Assembly: GCF_019061185.1 (NCBI RefSeq)
Contig: NZ_JAHQZU010000010.1
Location: forward strand, 62,001 to 126,000
Length of the DNA: 64,000 nt
Direction of reading: 5' to 3'
Source of the DNA: Paracoccus sp. Z118
GTDB taxonomy: Bacteria; Pseudomonadota; Alphaproteobacteria; Rhodobacterales; Rhodobacteraceae
Shown here: positions 1 through 9,805 of the stretch, one piece after another
How positions within the stretch are numbered: the stretch's first letter is position 1
Layout of the letters: each line of letters opens with the position of its first letter
Program-made: the position numbers and the translations under genes
Notes under the pieces: generated by a model
The model's database searches: none
Told to the model about the DNA's origin: nothing
The model's input: only the letters and a program-made list of their open reading frames with translations

Positions 1-477
1 ACGCAGGTTGCGCGCGCCCGCCTTCTTCAGCATGTCGATGGCCGCGACCGAACTGTTCCCCGTCGCCAGCATCGGGTCCACGACGATCACCATGCGCAGG
101 TCCAGATTGGCCGGAACCTTGCTGTAATATTCCACCGGTTGCAGCGTCTCGGGGTCGCGGTAGAGGCCGAGGAAGCCCACCCGCGCCGCCGGGATCAGCT
201 CCAGAATCCCGTCCAGCAGCCCGTTCCCCGCCCGCAGGATGGAGATGAGGGCAAGCTTCTTCCCCTCCAGCACCGGGGCCTCCATCGGGCAAAGGGGCGT
301 TTCGATCAGCGTCGTGGTCAGATCCAGCTCGCGCGTGACCTCATAGGCCAGCAGCAAGCTGATTTCCCGCAGGAGCTTGCGGAAACCTCCGGTCGATGTG
401 GTCTTGTCGCGCATGATCGTCAGCTTGTGCTGGATCAGCGGGTGATCGACGATGGTCAGATGGGGCGTGGCTGGCAT
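1..477 (-). CDS. upp: Uracil phosphoribosyltransferase (partial, C-terminus outside window)
   Basis: Pyrimidine salvage enzyme that makes UMP from uracil and PRPP in the cytosol. Translated on the minus strand from ATG at 477 the protein begins [20 protein letters not shown], the usual UPRTase opening, and contains [14 protein letters not shown] and the PRPP-binding loop [12 protein letters not shown]. About 159 of the usual ~210 residues are present, because the gene runs off the window start and the uracil-binding C-terminus is missing. It lies 72 bp downstream of cdd on the same strand, so the two probably form a salvage unit. The identification is firm. Confidence 0.93.
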   Translation of the reverse strand, partial: MPATPHLTIVDHPLIQHKLTIMRDKTTSTGGFRKLLREISLLLAYEVTRELDLTTTLIETPLCPMEAPVLEGKKLALISILRAGNGLLDGILELIPAARVGFLGLYRDPETLQPVEYYSKVPANLDLRMVIVVDPMLATGNSSVAAIDMLKKAGARNLR

Positions 478-549
478 GCGGGAACCTTCAGGAAGCGGCG
501 GTCGCGATCATGCGCGAAGCCGCGGCCGAGCGCCACCGCGAAGCGCCGG

Positions 550-954
550 TCAGGGGGCGGCATTCGCCATGTGGCCGGTGCCGAAGCGGCCCGGCAGCAG
601 GGCGCCGATGGTCGTCTCCAGCACCTGCCCCGATGTCGTGGCCAGCAGCACCGGCACGTCCGGGCCGCCGAACTCGGCCAGCTTCTGCCGGCAGCCGCCG
701 CAGGGCGGAACGGGGCTGGGGCTGTCGGCGATCACGCAGATCGCGGCCAACGCCGTATCGCCGCCCGCCACCATCGCCGCGATGGCTCCCGCCTCGGCGC
801 AGGTGCCCTCGGGGAAAGCGACATTCTCGACGTTGCAGCCGCGATAGATGCGGCCCGACGCGGCCCGGATCGCGGCCCCTACCCTGAACCCCGAATAAGG
901 CGCATAAGCGGTTTCCCGCACCTCGCGGGCGGCGTCGATCAGCGCGTCGGGCAT
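550..954 (-). CDS. cdd: Cytidine deaminase
   Basis: Hydrolyses cytidine or deoxycytidine to uridine or deoxyuridine, feeding the upp salvage route downstream. The 134-residue length is typical of the homotetrameric class. Zinc ligands and catalytic Glu are visible as TCAEAG (C52, E54) and PPCGGCRQ (C85, C88), with the substrate motif GCNVENVAFP before them. I chose the Met starting MPDALIDAAREV. An upstream in-frame Met at 975 would add seven residues (MREKGSP) unlike the family. maeB diverges from the other side of an 84-bp spacer. Confidence 0.92.
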   Translation of the reverse strand: MPDALIDAAREVRETAYAPYSGFRVGAAIRAASGRIYRGCNVENVAFPEGTCAEAGAIAAMVAGGDTALAAICVIADSPSPVPPCGGCRQKLAEFGGPDVPVLLATTSGQVLETTIGALLPGRFGTGHMANAAP

Positions 955-1038
955 CGGGCTTCCTTTCTCGCGCATCGGCCTTGGAGTGGCTGAAAAAGCG
1001 GTTTAACGTTGAACCATTACCGGCTGGAGGGCTTTCGA

Positions 1039-3321
1039 ATGGACGATCGGCGGCAGGACACGGCGCGGCAGGCGGCGCTGGATTATCACGAATTTCCCAA
1101 GCCCGGTAAGCTGGAAATTCGCGCCACCAAGCCGCTCGCGAACGGGCGCGATCTCAGCCGCGCCTATTCGCCGGGTGTTGCCGAAGCCTGCCTGGAAATC
1201 CAGGCCGATCCGGCCAATGCCGCCCGCTTCACCTCGCGCGGGAACCTCGTCGCGGTCATCAGCAACGGCACGGCGGTGCTGGGGCTGGGGAATATCGGCG
1301 CGCTCGCCTCGAAGCCGGTGATGGAAGGCAAGGCGGTCCTCTTCAAGAAATTCGCCAATATCGACTGCTTCGACCTAGAGGTTAACGAAACCGACCCCGA
1401 AAAGCTGGCCGCCATCGTCCGCGCGCTGGAGCCGAGCTTCGGGGCCGTGAACCTCGAAGACATCAAGGCGCCCGAATGTTTCGTGGTCGAGAAGCTGTGC
1501 CGCGAATCGATGAACATCCCGGTTTTCCACGACGACCAGCACGGCACCGCCATCGTCGTCGGCGCGGCGGCGACCAACGCGCTGCGCGTCGCCGGCAAGC
1601 GGTTCGAGGATATCAAGGTCGTCTCGACCGGTGGCGGCGCGGCGGGCATCGCCTGCCTCAACATGCTGCTGAAGCTGGGTGTCAGGCGCGAGAACATCTG
1701 GCTCTGCGACATCCACGGCCTCGTTTACGAAGGCCGCGAGATCGACATGAACCCGCAGAAATCCGAGTTCGCGCAGGCCACCTACCTGCGCGTGCTGGCC
1801 GACGTGATCGGCGGCGCCGACCTGTTCCTCGGGCTCTCGGGTCCGGGCGTGCTGACGCAGGACATGGTCAGGCGGATGGCCGATCCGCCGATCATCTTCG
1901 CGCTCGCCAACCCCCGGCCCGAGATCATGCCCGAGGATGCCAAGGCCGTCAGCCCCAACGCCATCATCGCCACGGGGCGCAGCGACTATCCGAACCAGGT
2001 GAACAACGTCCTCTGCTTCCCGTTCATCTTCCGCGGCGCGCTGGACGTGGGCGCGACCCAGATCAATGACGAAATGCAGATCGCCTGCGTCGAGGGCATC
2101 GCCGCCCTCGCCCGCGCCACCACCAGCGCCGAGGCGGCGGCCGCCTATAGCGGCGAGCGGCTGACCTTCGGCCCCGACTACCTCATCCCCAAGCCCTTCG
2201 ATCCGCGCCTAATCGGCGTCGTCGCGACCGCCGTCGCCCGCGCGGCGATGGAATCGGGCGTCGCTACCCGCCCCCTGCCCGACATCGACGCCTACAAGCG
2301 CAATCTGGACGGCTCGGTCTTCCGCTCGGCGCTCATCATGCGCCCGGTGTTCGAGGCGGCGGGCACCGTCTCGCGCCGGATCGTCTTTTCCGATGGCGAG
2401 GACGAGCGTGTGCTGCGCGCCGCCAACGCCATGCTGGAGGAAACGACCGAGGTGCCGATCCTCATCGGCCGCCCCGACGTCATCGCCACCCGCTGCGAAC
2501 GCGCGGGGCTGCCGATCCGGCCCGATATCGACTTCGAGATCGTGAACCCCGAAAGCGACCGCCGCTACCGCGATTACTGGGAAAGCTATCACGGGCTGAT
2601 GGCGCGCCGCGGAATCACGCCGGATGTCGCCCGCGCGGTCATGCGGACCAACACCACCGCCATCGGCACGATCATGGTGCATCGTGGCGAGGCGGACAGC
2701 CTGATCTGCGGCACCGTGGGACAGTATTCCTGGCACCTGAAATACATCACCGAGGTGCTGGGACGCGGCGGCCTGACACCGATCGGGGCGTTGTCGATGA
2801 TGATCCTTCAGGACGGACCCATCTTCATCGCCGACACGCAGGTCAATCACGATCCGACGCCCGAGCAGGTCGTCGCCACCGCCTTCGGCTGCGCCCGTCA
2901 CCTCCACCGCTTCGGCATGACACCGCGGATCGCGCTGTGCAGCCATTCGCAGTTCGGCAATCTCGACACCTATTCGGGGCGCAAGATGCGCGAGGCGCTG
3001 CGGCTGCTGGACCAATCGGACGCCGACTTCATCTATGAGGGCGAGATGCACGTGGACGCCGCGCTCGACCCCGTGGTGCGCGAGCGGATCTTCCCCGGCT
3101 CGCGGCTGGGGAACGAGGTCGCGAACGTGCTGATCTTCGCCGGCACCGACGCGGCATCGGGCGTGCGCAACATCCTCAAGACCCGCGCCGAAGGGCTGGA
3201 GGTCGGGCCGATCCTCATGGGCATGGGCAACCGCGCGCATATCGTGACGCCCTCGATCACCACGCGCGGGCTGCTGAACATCTCGGCCCTCGCCGGAACG
3301 CCGGTCGCCCATTACGGCTGA
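1039..3321 (+). CDS. maeB: NADP-dependent malic enzyme with C-terminal phosphotransacetylase-like domain
   Basis: Oxidatively decarboxylates malate to pyruvate, linking the TCA cycle to gluconeogenic precursors and NADPH. At 760 aa this is the long fused form. The N-terminal ~420 residues are the malic enzyme (YSPGVAEACLEI, FHDDQHGTAIVV, the nucleotide-binding STGGGAAGIAC). The C-terminal ~330 residues resemble phosphate acetyltransferase (FSDGEDERVLRAA, SHSQFGNLDTYSG). In characterised MaeB proteins that domain is regulatory, sensing acetyl-CoA, and not catalytic. The start at 1039 (MDDRRQDTARQA) is preferred over ATG 1009 because CTGGAGGG lies 10 nt upstream. Confidence 0.93.
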   Translation: MDDRRQDTARQAALDYHEFPKPGKLEIRATKPLANGRDLSRAYSPGVAEACLEIQADPANAARFTSRGNLVAVISNGTAVLGLGNIGALASKPVMEGKAVLFKKFANIDCFDLEVNETDPEKLAAIVRALEPSFGAVNLEDIKAPECFVVEKLCRESMNIPVFHDDQHGTAIVVGAAATNALRVAGKRFEDIKVVSTGGGAAGIACLNMLLKLGVRRENIWLCDIHGLVYEGREIDMNPQKSEFAQATYLRVLADVIGGADLFLGLSGPGVLTQDMVRRMADPPIIFALANPRPEIMPEDAKAVSPNAIIATGRSDYPNQVNNVLCFPFIFRGALDVGATQINDEMQIACVEGIAALARATTSAEAAAAYSGERLTFGPDYLIPKPFDPRLIGVVATAVARAAMESGVATRPLPDIDAYKRNLDGSVFRSALIMRPVFEAAGTVSRRIVFSDGEDERVLRAANAMLEETTEVPILIGRPDVIATRCERAGLPIRPDIDFEIVNPESDRRYRDYWESYHGLMARRGITPDVARAVMRTNTTAIGTIMVHRGEADSLICGTVGQYSWHLKYITEVLGRGGLTPIGALSMMILQDGPIFIADTQVNHDPTPEQVVATAFGCARHLHRFGMTPRIALCSHSQFGNLDTYSGRKMREALRLLDQSDADFIYEGEMHVDAALDPVVRERIFPGSRLGNEVANVLIFAGTDAASGVRNILKTRAEGLEVGPILMGMGNRAHIVTPSITTRGLLNISALAGTPVAHYG

Positions 3322-3336
3322 TCGGTTGCCCCTGCG

Positions 3337-3362
3337 GCCGCCGGCGCTATGGTGCCGGCGGC
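3337..3362 (+). terminator. Hairpin after maeB
   Basis: A perfect 9-bp GC stem (gccgccggc / gccggcggc) with an 8-nt loop lies between the maeB stop and the next start. There is no T-run, so it would be an imperfect intrinsic terminator or an mRNA-stabilising hairpin. It ends just before the CTGGAG ribosome site of the next gene. Confidence 0.4.
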
Positions 3363-3377
3363 TTCTGGAGATCGCCC

Positions 3378-4304
3378 TTGCTGTCACAAGTCCTCGCCGC
3401 GCTGGTCCCGGCCGCGCTACTGATCGCGCTGGGATTCGTGCTGCGCGCGCGCAAGCTGCTGGCCGAAACCTTCTGGGGTCCGGCCGAGTGGCTCAGCTAC
3501 TACATCCTGCTGCCATCGCTGTTCATCTACGGCCTCGCCACCGCCGACCTCAGCGAGATGCCCGTCGGCCGGATCTTCGCGGTGCTGCCCGGCGCGGCTC
3601 TGATCGCGGCGGCGCTGGTCGTCGGGGCGCGGCGGCTGTTCCGGGCGGACGACGCTGCCTTCACCTCGATCTTTCAGGGATCGACCCGGTTCAACAACTA
3701 CGTCGGCGTGATGATCGCCACCGGGCTCTACGGCGCACAGGGCACCGCGCTGGCGGCGGTCGCGAACGCGGCGCTGGTGCCGACTGTCAACATCCTCAGC
3801 GTGCTGGTCTTCAGCCGCTTCGGCACCGCCCGGCCGAGCGCCTGGGGCGTGGTGCGGCTGGTCGTCACCAACCCGCTGGTGCTCGCCTGCGCGATCGGCA
3901 TGGCGCTGCAACAGACCGGCATCGGCCTGCCGCCGGGGATCGCCGGGACGTTCCGCGCCTTGGGCCAGGCTGCGCTGGCGGTCGGCCTGCTCTGCGTCGG
4001 CGCGGCATTGCAGCTGGGCAGCATCCGCCGCGATCTGGACCCTGTGCTGCGAAGCTCGGTCGTGAAGTTCACCGTCCTGCCCGCCATCACCTTTGCCGCC
4101 TGCCTGATCGCCGGATTGCGGCACGAGGCGGCGGTGGTGGTGATGACCTTCCAGAGCCTTCCCACGGCCTCGTCATCCTACATCATGGCCCGCCAGCTCG
4201 GCGGCGACGGGCGGCTGATGGCGAGCATCATCGCCCTGCAGACGCTGATCGCCGGGGCTGCAATCCCGGTCGTGGTGACGCTCGCCGCCCTGTTTCTCGG
4301 CTGA
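3378..4304 (+). CDS. AEC-family (auxin efflux carrier-like) transporter
   Basis: Integral membrane protein of 308 aa with about ten hydrophobic segments in the two five-helix repeats of the AEC/malonate-permease family. Its substrate cannot be told from the sequence. Family members move organic acids, and the position after maeB would fit a dicarboxylate, which is inference only. The start is TTG at 3378 (LSQVLAALVPAALLIALGF), supported by CTGGAG 8 nt upstream. The C-terminal repeat carries FQSLPTASSSYIMARQLGGD, a conserved stretch of the family. It converges on aroA with only 3 bp between the stops. Confidence 0.8.
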   Translation: MLSQVLAALVPAALLIALGFVLRARKLLAETFWGPAEWLSYYILLPSLFIYGLATADLSEMPVGRIFAVLPGAALIAAALVVGARRLFRADDAAFTSIFQGSTRFNNYVGVMIATGLYGAQGTALAAVANAALVPTVNILSVLVFSRFGTARPSAWGVVRLVVTNPLVLACAIGMALQQTGIGLPPGIAGTFRALGQAALAVGLLCVGAALQLGSIRRDLDPVLRSSVVKFTVLPAITFAACLIAGLRHEAAVVVMTFQSLPTASSSYIMARQLGGDGRLMASIIALQTLIAGAAIPVVVTLAALFLG

Positions 4305-4307
4305 CCC

Positions 4308-5639
4308 TCAGCCGATCTCGGCCCCAAGACCGCGCATCAGTGGCAGGAAATCGGGGAAGCTGGTGGCGATCGGCCCCGCATCATCCACCGTGACCGGCGC
4401 GCGCGAGACGAGCCCCAGCACGAGGAAGCTCATCGCGATGCGGTGGTCCAGATGCGTCGCGCAGGTCGCCCCGCCCGGCACCTCGGCCATGCCGTGAACG
4501 GTCATGCTGTCCCGCGTCTCCTCGACCCGCACGCCGTTCGCCTCGAGCCCCCGCGCCATCGCGTCGATGCGGTCGCTTTCCTTGACGCGCAGTTCCGCGA
4601 CCCCGTTCATCACCGTAGTCCCTTCGGCCAAGGCCGCGACGACCGACAGGATCGGAAACTCGTCGATCATGCTGGCCGCGCGGTCCGCCGGCACCTCGAC
4701 CCCGCGCAGGGCGGAGTGGCGCACGACCAGATCGGCCACCGGCTCGCCGCCTTCCTCGCGGTCGTTCTCCCATGTCAGGCCGGCGCCCATCTCGGCCAGC
4801 GTGACATAGAACCCGTCGCGGGTCGGGTTACGGCTGACGCCCGGCACCCGGATCTCGGACCCCGGCACCAGCAGCGCGGCCGCCACAGCGAAGGCCGCGG
4901 AACTGGGGTCGCGCGGCACCGCGACCGTCTGCGCCCGCAGTTCCGGCTGGCCGGTCAGGGTGATGACGCGGCCTTCCTCGGTCACCTCGGTACGGATCTC
5001 GGCGCCGAACCCGGCCAGCATCCGCTCGGTGTGATCGCGCGTCGGCTCCGACTCGATCACCACCGTCTGCGCGGGCGCGTTCAGCCCCGCCAGCAGCACC
5101 GCCGATTTGATCTGCGCCGACGCCACAGGCGTGCGATACCGCACCGGCACCGGATCGGCCGCGCCGCGGATCGTCAGCGGCAGCAAGCCGCCTTCGCGCG
5201 CCGTCACCTCGGCCCCGAACAGCTCCAGCGGCCCGGTGATCCGCCCCATCGGCCGACGCGACAGGCTCGCATCGCCCGTGAAGGTCGCGGTGATCGGCGT
5301 GGTCGCCATCGCCCCCATGATCAGCCGTACGCCGGTCCCGGAGTTGCCGCAGTCGATCACGCCCTCCGGCTCGGCAAAGCCGCCGACGCCCACCCCGTGC
5401 ACCGACCACTCGCCCTCGCCCACCCGCTCGACCTGCGCCCCGAAGGCCCGCATCGCCCTGGCGGTGTCGATCACGTCCTCGCCTTCCAGCAGCCCGGTGA
5501 TGCGCGTTTCCCCCACGGCCAGCGCCCCGAGGATCAGCGCCCGATGGCTGACCGACTTGTCGCCGGGAATCATGGCCTCGCCGCGAAGCGGGCCGGAGCG
5601 GCGGGCGGTCAGCGGCTGGGATTCGGCATCGTGCGGCAT
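4308..5639 (-). CDS. aroA: 3-phosphoshikimate 1-carboxyvinyltransferase (EPSP synthase)
   Basis: Transfers enolpyruvyl from PEP to shikimate-3-phosphate in aromatic amino acid synthesis. It has 443 aa. The N-terminal [10 protein letters not shown] carries the substrate Lys/Ser, followed by GNSGTGVRL (G101) and [11 protein letters not shown], as in class II-like EPSP synthases, and later VKESDRID and LDHRIAMSF. The residue after Asn-Ser is Gly, the usual glyphosate-sensitive state, not the Ala of the CP4 enzyme. ATG at 5639 is chosen because GAGGAGAG sits just upstream on the minus strand. The longer frame up to 5741 runs through a dispersed repeat and has no family similarity. Confidence 0.94.
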   Translation of the reverse strand: MPHDAESQPLTARRSGPLRGEAMIPGDKSVSHRALILGALAVGETRITGLLEGEDVIDTARAMRAFGAQVERVGEGEWSVHGVGVGGFAEPEGVIDCGNSGTGVRLIMGAMATTPITATFTGDASLSRRPMGRITGPLELFGAEVTAREGGLLPLTIRGAADPVPVRYRTPVASAQIKSAVLLAGLNAPAQTVVIESEPTRDHTERMLAGFGAEIRTEVTEEGRVITLTGQPELRAQTVAVPRDPSSAAFAVAAALLVPGSEIRVPGVSRNPTRDGFYVTLAEMGAGLTWENDREEGGEPVADLVVRHSALRGVEVPADRAASMIDEFPILSVVAALAEGTTVMNGVAELRVKESDRIDAMARGLEANGVRVEETRDSMTVHGMAEVPGGATCATHLDHRIAMSFLVLGLVSRAPVTVDDAGPIATSFPDFLPLMRGLGAEIG

Positions 5640-5688
5640 TGGACTCTCCTCGTTTCGGGCGCGACGATAGCCCGCGGCGCGCGCCCCT

Positions 5689-5731
5689 TCCATCTTCTGT
5701 CTGAAAATATCCCCGCCGGAGGCCCCCCTTT
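5689..5731 (-). repeat. Dispersed intergenic repeat, copy A
   Basis: On the minus strand it reads a GC block, then GGGGATATTTTCAGACAGAAG and ATGG. It matches the conserved tail of copies at 6491, 38575 and 44944. It lies between trmB and aroA. The hairpin half is degenerate here. Confidence 0.6.
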
Positions 5732-5747
5732 CAGGCGGCACGGCCCC

Positions 5748-6443
5748 TCAGCGGTGGAAGGTAGCGTAATGCGGCACCCGCCCCTCGCGCAGCGCCTTCT
5801 GCTCGTAGCGGGTCGAACGCCAGTCGCCCCAAGCCTCCGGCCCCTCGGAGACCAGCGCGAAACCGGCCTTCGGCACTTCCTCCAGCGTCTGGCGCATGTA
5901 ATCGGGAATGTCGGTCGCCACCCGGAACTCGGCCCCCGGCGCCATTACCCGATGCAGCGGGACCAGATGTTCGGGCGTGACGAACCGGCGGCGGTGATGC
6001 CGGGCCTTGGGCCAAGGGTCGGGGTAGTTGAGGAACGCCCTGGCGATGGAGCGGTCCGGCAGCACGTCCATCAGGTCGCGGGCATCTCCGGGATGAACGC
6101 TCAGATTCGTCACCCCCGCCGCGCGGATCTTGCCCAGCAGCATGGCCACGCCGTTGATGAACGGCTCGCAGCCGATGATGCCGATCTCGGGATAGCGGGC
6201 GGCCATCGCCACCATATGCTCACCGCCACCGAAGCCGACCTCGAGCCAGACCGGGCGGTCGTCGCCGAAGATCGCCGCCGGGTCGATAGGGCGGCGCTCG
6301 GGATTGTCCGCCAGGGTGATCCCGCGCGGCCGCAGATCGCCGAGATCCTCCGCCAGATAGCCCTTCTGGCTCTGGCGCAGGGTCTTGCCATGGCGGCGGC
6401 CGTAGAAGTTGCGGCGGGGCGGGGTCGGGTCGAACTCGGTCAT
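5748..6443 (-). CDS. trmB: tRNA (guanine-N7)-methyltransferase
   Basis: SAM-dependent enzyme making m7G46 in tRNA. The protein is 231 aa from MTEFDPTPPRRNFYGRRHGK. The SAM site is LEVGFGGGEH (residues 67-76), and the family signature NYPDPWPKARHHRRR follows in the middle of the protein. A second in-frame Met at 6485 (MPLDLPPLHWHL) would add 14 atypical residues. Neither start has a clear ribosome site, so the start is the weak point. It lies on the same strand as aroA, separated by repeat copy A. Confidence 0.9.
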   Translation of the reverse strand: MTEFDPTPPRRNFYGRRHGKTLRQSQKGYLAEDLGDLRPRGITLADNPERRPIDPAAIFGDDRPVWLEVGFGGGEHMVAMAARYPEIGIIGCEPFINGVAMLLGKIRAAGVTNLSVHPGDARDLMDVLPDRSIARAFLNYPDPWPKARHHRRRFVTPEHLVPLHRVMAPGAEFRVATDIPDYMRQTLEEVPKAGFALVSEGPEAWGDWRSTRYEQKALREGRVPHYATFHR

Positions 6444-6490
6444 GCGCGGGAGGTGCCAATGTAGCGGCGGAAGGTCAAGCGGCACGGAAG

Positions 6491-6557
6491 GACGGGGGCG
6501 CTGCCCCCGCCGCGCCTTGCGCGACTCCCCCGGGATATTTGTCCGAAGAAGAAGGGG
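6491..6557 (+). repeat. Dispersed intergenic repeat, copy B
   Basis: A GC hairpin (gggggc-gct-gccccc), a GC-rich spacer, then CCCCCGGGATATTTGTCC and AGAAGAAGG. It has the same order of parts as the copies at 38575 and 44944. It fills the trmB-rnj gap. Confidence 0.65.
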
Positions 6558-6563
6558 CCGTCG

Positions 6564-8237
6564 TCAGTCAGCCGCCAGACGGCTGATGATGACCTTGACC
6601 TCGGGCTTCTTGCCGATCTCCTCCATCGAGACCTGCCGGGTAATCTTGCGGATCGCCTCGTCCAGCTTCTTGTCGTCCATCACGGTGCGGGCGTCGGCGC
6701 GATCGAGGAACTCGGCCAGTTCCGATTCGATGTGGCGGGACAGCGGCACGCCCGCGCGGCCCTGCCTGGCGAGGCCCATCGTTTCCACCCAGGCGTCGGG
6801 CAGCGGCTCGTCATTCTCGTCGATGATGATCGACACGGTGGCGTGGCCGTTCAACGCCATGCGGATGCGGTCGCGGACGATCCCGTCCATCGCCCCGATC
6901 AGCACCGTGCCGTCGAGATAGAGCCGGCCGGTATCCACCTCGTCCACGACGCGCGGCACCCGGCCGGTCAGGTCCAGCATCGTGCCGTTCGTGGCGATGG
7001 CCGTGGCGATGCCCTTTTCGGCGCCGAGCTTGGCGTGTTCGCGCAGATGCATGTGCTCGCCATGCATCGGGATCAGGATTTCCGGCTTCAGCAGATCGTG
7101 GACCGCCTGAAGGTCGGGGCGGTTCGCGTGGCCCGAGACGTGATACATCCCGTCATCTGCGTCGAAGATGTCCACCCCACGGCGGCTGAGGTTGTTCATG
7201 ATGCGGATGACCGGCTTCTCGTTGCCGGGGATGGTGCGGCTGGAGAACAGGAAGCTGTCCCCCTCCTTCAGCTCCAGCCCCAGATAGCGGCCCATGGACA
7301 GTTGCATGGATGCCGCGCGGCGCTCGCCCTGGCTGCCGGTGACGATCAGCATGACCTTGTTGCGCGGCAGATCGGCAGCTTCCTCGGGGCCGATCACCTC
7401 GGGGAAGCTGGTCAGCACGCCCGTCTCGATCGCGGCCGTCACCATCTTGCGCATCGCCCGGCCCAGCAGGCAGATCCGGCGGCCCGCCGCCGTGCCCGCA
7501 TCCGCCAGCGTCTTCAGCCGCGCGACATTCGAGGCGAAGGTCGTCGCCACCACCATCTGCTTCTGCGCCATCACGAAGTCGAGCAGCGGGTTCGCCAGCG
7601 TCGCCTCGGACCGGCCGGGATTGGGGCTGAACACGTTGGTCGAATCGCAGGCCAGCACGCGGATCGGCGCCTCCTTGGCGATCTCGTGCCAGGCGAGGGC
7701 GTCAAAGGGCTCGCCGACGACCGGCGTCCCGTCCAGCTTGAAATCGCCGGTATGGACGATCCGCCCGGCCGGGCTGTCGATGATGAGGGCCGAGCTTTCG
7801 GGGATCGAGTGGCTCAGCGGGACGAACTGCACCTCGAACGGGCCGGCGCGCACCACCTCGGGACGCGGAGCGACGATCCGCAGCTTGTCGAGGGGCTGGC
7901 CGGCTTCCTCCAGCTTGAGACGGGCGAGCGTCGCCGTGAAACGGCGGGCATAGACCGGCACCTTCAGGCGACCGAACAGCAGCCCCAGCGCGCCGACGTG
8001 ATCTTCATGCCCGTGGGTGATGAAGATCGCCTCCAGCCGGTCCTTGTTGTCTTCCAGCCAGCCGGTGTCGGCCATGATGAGGTCGATCCCCGGCGCGCTG
8101 TCCATGTCGCCGAAGGTGACCCCCAGATCGACGAGGATCAGCCGTTCCCGTCCCGGCTCGCCATAGCCGTAGACATAGGCGTTCATGCCGATTTCGCCCG
8201 CGCCGCCCAGCGGCAGATAGATCAGCCGTTCAGACAT
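6564..8237 (-). CDS. rnj: Ribonuclease J
   Basis: Metallo-beta-lactamase/beta-CASP exo- and endoribonuclease of RNA decay and rRNA maturation. It has 557 aa. The opening LPLGGAGEIGMNAYVY is diagnostic, followed by the zinc motif HGHEDH at residues 75-80, later HTGDFKLD, and the C-terminal SGHANRPDL and PMHGEHMHLREHA. The start at 8237 overlaps the coaX stop by 8 bp, so rnj is the last gene of the nuo-birA-coaX-rnj run. This linkage is common in Rhodobacterales. Confidence 0.94.
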   Translation of the reverse strand: MSERLIYLPLGGAGEIGMNAYVYGYGEPGRERLILVDLGVTFGDMDSAPGIDLIMADTGWLEDNKDRLEAIFITHGHEDHVGALGLLFGRLKVPVYARRFTATLARLKLEEAGQPLDKLRIVAPRPEVVRAGPFEVQFVPLSHSIPESSALIIDSPAGRIVHTGDFKLDGTPVVGEPFDALAWHEIAKEAPIRVLACDSTNVFSPNPGRSEATLANPLLDFVMAQKQMVVATTFASNVARLKTLADAGTAAGRRICLLGRAMRKMVTAAIETGVLTSFPEVIGPEEAADLPRNKVMLIVTGSQGERRAASMQLSMGRYLGLELKEGDSFLFSSRTIPGNEKPVIRIMNNLSRRGVDIFDADDGMYHVSGHANRPDLQAVHDLLKPEILIPMHGEHMHLREHAKLGAEKGIATAIATNGTMLDLTGRVPRVVDEVDTGRLYLDGTVLIGAMDGIVRDRIRMALNGHATVSIIIDENDEPLPDAWVETMGLARQGRAGVPLSRHIESELAEFLDRADARTVMDDKKLDEAIRKITRQVSMEEIGKKPEVKVIISRLAAD

Positions 8238-9009
8238 TGCCCATCTCCTTGTTGTAATCGTGGATGAGCCGCAGCCCGTGCATCGTCAGATCCTCGTCCC
8301 ACCCGTCGAACAGCCCGTCCGCCTGGTCGAACAACGGGGCGAGGCCGCCAGTTGCGATGACCTTCATCTTTCGCCCGCGCTCTGCGGCGATCCGCGCGCA
8401 GATCTCGCGCACGAGGCCGGCATAGCCCCAGAACACGCCCGACTGGATGCAGGCAACCGTGTTCGTGCCGATCACCTGCGCGGGCATCGTCACATCGACA
8501 TGCGGCAGCGAGGCCGCGCCCATATGCAGCGCCTCAAGCGAGAGGTTCACGCCCGGCGAGATCACCCCACCCTCATAGCTGCCGTCTGCCCCGACCACGT
8601 CGAAGGTTGTCGCAGTGCCGAAATCCACGACGGTCAGGTGCGGGCCGTAACGCTCGAACGCGGCCCAGGTGTTCACCAGCCGGTCGGGGCCGACCACCGT
8701 GCCCTCGTCCACGCGGGGCTGGACCGGCAGCAGGCAGTCGGGCTTGCCGACCACCAGCGGGCGCAGGTCGAAATATCGGTTGCAGAGGACACGCAGGTTG
8801 AACACCACCCGCGGCACGGTCGAGCTGATGATGCAGGCGTCGATGCACAGGTCCAGCTTGCGCAGCGTCAGCATCGAGGAGAGCCAGACATAATATTCGT
8901 CGGCGGTGCGCAGGTGATTGGTCGAGATGCGCCAGATCCCGATGAACCGCTCGCCATCCCAGATCGAGAAGGTGCTGTTGGTGTTGCCGGTGTCGATGCA
9001 GAGCAGCAT
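8230..9009 (-). CDS. coaX: Type III pantothenate kinase
   Basis: First step of coenzyme A synthesis, ATP-dependent phosphorylation of pantothenate in the ASKHA fold. The protein is 259 aa with phosphate-binding IDTGNTNSTFSIWDG at the N-terminus, GPDRLVNTWAAFERYG in the middle, and VVDFGTATTFDVV. Type III enzymes need a monovalent cation and escape CoA feedback (family knowledge). It starts 1 bp after the birA stop and overlaps rnj, so translation is probably coupled. Confidence 0.93.
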   Translation of the reverse strand: MLLCIDTGNTNSTFSIWDGERFIGIWRISTNHLRTADEYYVWLSSMLTLRKLDLCIDACIISSTVPRVVFNLRVLCNRYFDLRPLVVGKPDCLLPVQPRVDEGTVVGPDRLVNTWAAFERYGPHLTVVDFGTATTFDVVGADGSYEGGVISPGVNLSLEALHMGAASLPHVDVTMPAQVIGTNTVACIQSGVFWGYAGLVREICARIAAERGRKMKVIATGGLAPLFDQADGLFDGWDEDLTMHGLRLIHDYNKEMGNV

Positions 9010-9010
9010 C

Positions 9011-9805
9011 TCAGCCCCTTTGCGGGAAGTAGATATCCGCGGCGGGAATGACCTCGCGCCCGCGGGGCGTGGTCAGGATCAGCGCGCCGTTGTCGTCGAT
9101 GCCGTCGAACCGCCCCTCGCGGCTGGTCGCGCCGGTGCGGGCGGTGATCATCTCGCCCAGCCGCGCCGCGCGGGCGAGCCAGGCGCGGCGGATCGGGGCG
9201 AAGCCCCAGGTTGCGAGCTGACCCTGCCAATGAGCGAAGGCCGGGGCGAGCAGGTCGAGCATCTCGTCCGGTGTGACGGTGAGGCCGGTTTCCCCGCGCA
9301 CCGACACGGGCGCCAGCGCGCCGGGTTCGATCGCGCCGGTATCGGGCGCGGCAGCCAGGTTGATGCCGATGCCGACGGCGAGGATCTGCACGCCTGCGCC
9401 CGCGCCGAGGCTTTCCAGCAGGATGCCCGACACCTTGCCGCCATTCAGCAGGACGTCGTTGGGCCATTTGATCGCCAGCCGCGCGAGCGGTCCGCAGGCC
9501 GCCGCCAGCGCGTCATGGACGGCCAATGCGGCCACGAAGCCGAGCAGCGCCGCCGACTGGGCCGAGCCTTCCGGGCGCAGCACCAGAGTCGCGGCAATGT
9601 TGCCCGGCGGCATGACCCACGCGCGGCCCCGGCGGCCCCGGCCCTCGGTCTGCTCGCGGGCCATGATCCAGGCCGGACCGGTCAGCGAGGGCGCGAGCCG
9701 CAGCGCCTCGGCGTTGGTGCTGTCCACGCGCGGCAGGACATGCCGGGCGACGCCGGCAGGCCAGCGGGCAAGCTGTGCCGCGTCCGCCGCGCCGGCGTCA
9801 GTCAA
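9011..9805 (-). CDS. birA: Biotin--[acetyl-CoA-carboxylase] ligase
   Basis: Attaches biotin to carboxylase subunits, for example the methylcrotonyl-CoA carboxylase encoded at 36238-38160. It is a class I ligase without the DNA-binding domain. Motifs are [10 protein letters not shown], the biotinoyl-AMP loop GRGRRGRAW, and [21 protein letters not shown] take TTG at 9805 ([16 protein letters not shown]), which overlaps the nuoN stop by 8 bp and gives 264 aa. An ATG at 9835 would give 274 aa with an Arg-rich, atypical start. Neither has a strong ribosome site. birA directly after nuoN is also the Paracoccus denitrificans arrangement. Confidence 0.88.
   Translation of the reverse strand: MTDAGAADAAQLARWPAGVARHVLPRVDSTNAEALRLAPSLTGPAWIMAREQTEGRGRRGRAWVMPPGNIAATLVLRPEGSAQSAALLGFVAALAVHDALAAACGPLARLAIKWPNDVLLNGGKVSGILLESLGAGAGVQILAVGIGINLAAAPDTGAIEPGALAPVSVRGETGLTVTPDEMLDLLAPAFAHWQGQLATWGFAPIRRAWLARAARLGEMITARTGATSREGRFDGIDDNGALILTTPRGREVIPAADIYFPQRG

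Noticed and set aside
5640..5741. N-terminal extension of aroA ([13 protein letters not shown]...)
   Set aside because: It is translated from dispersed repeat copy A; ATG 5639 has a proper ribosome site.
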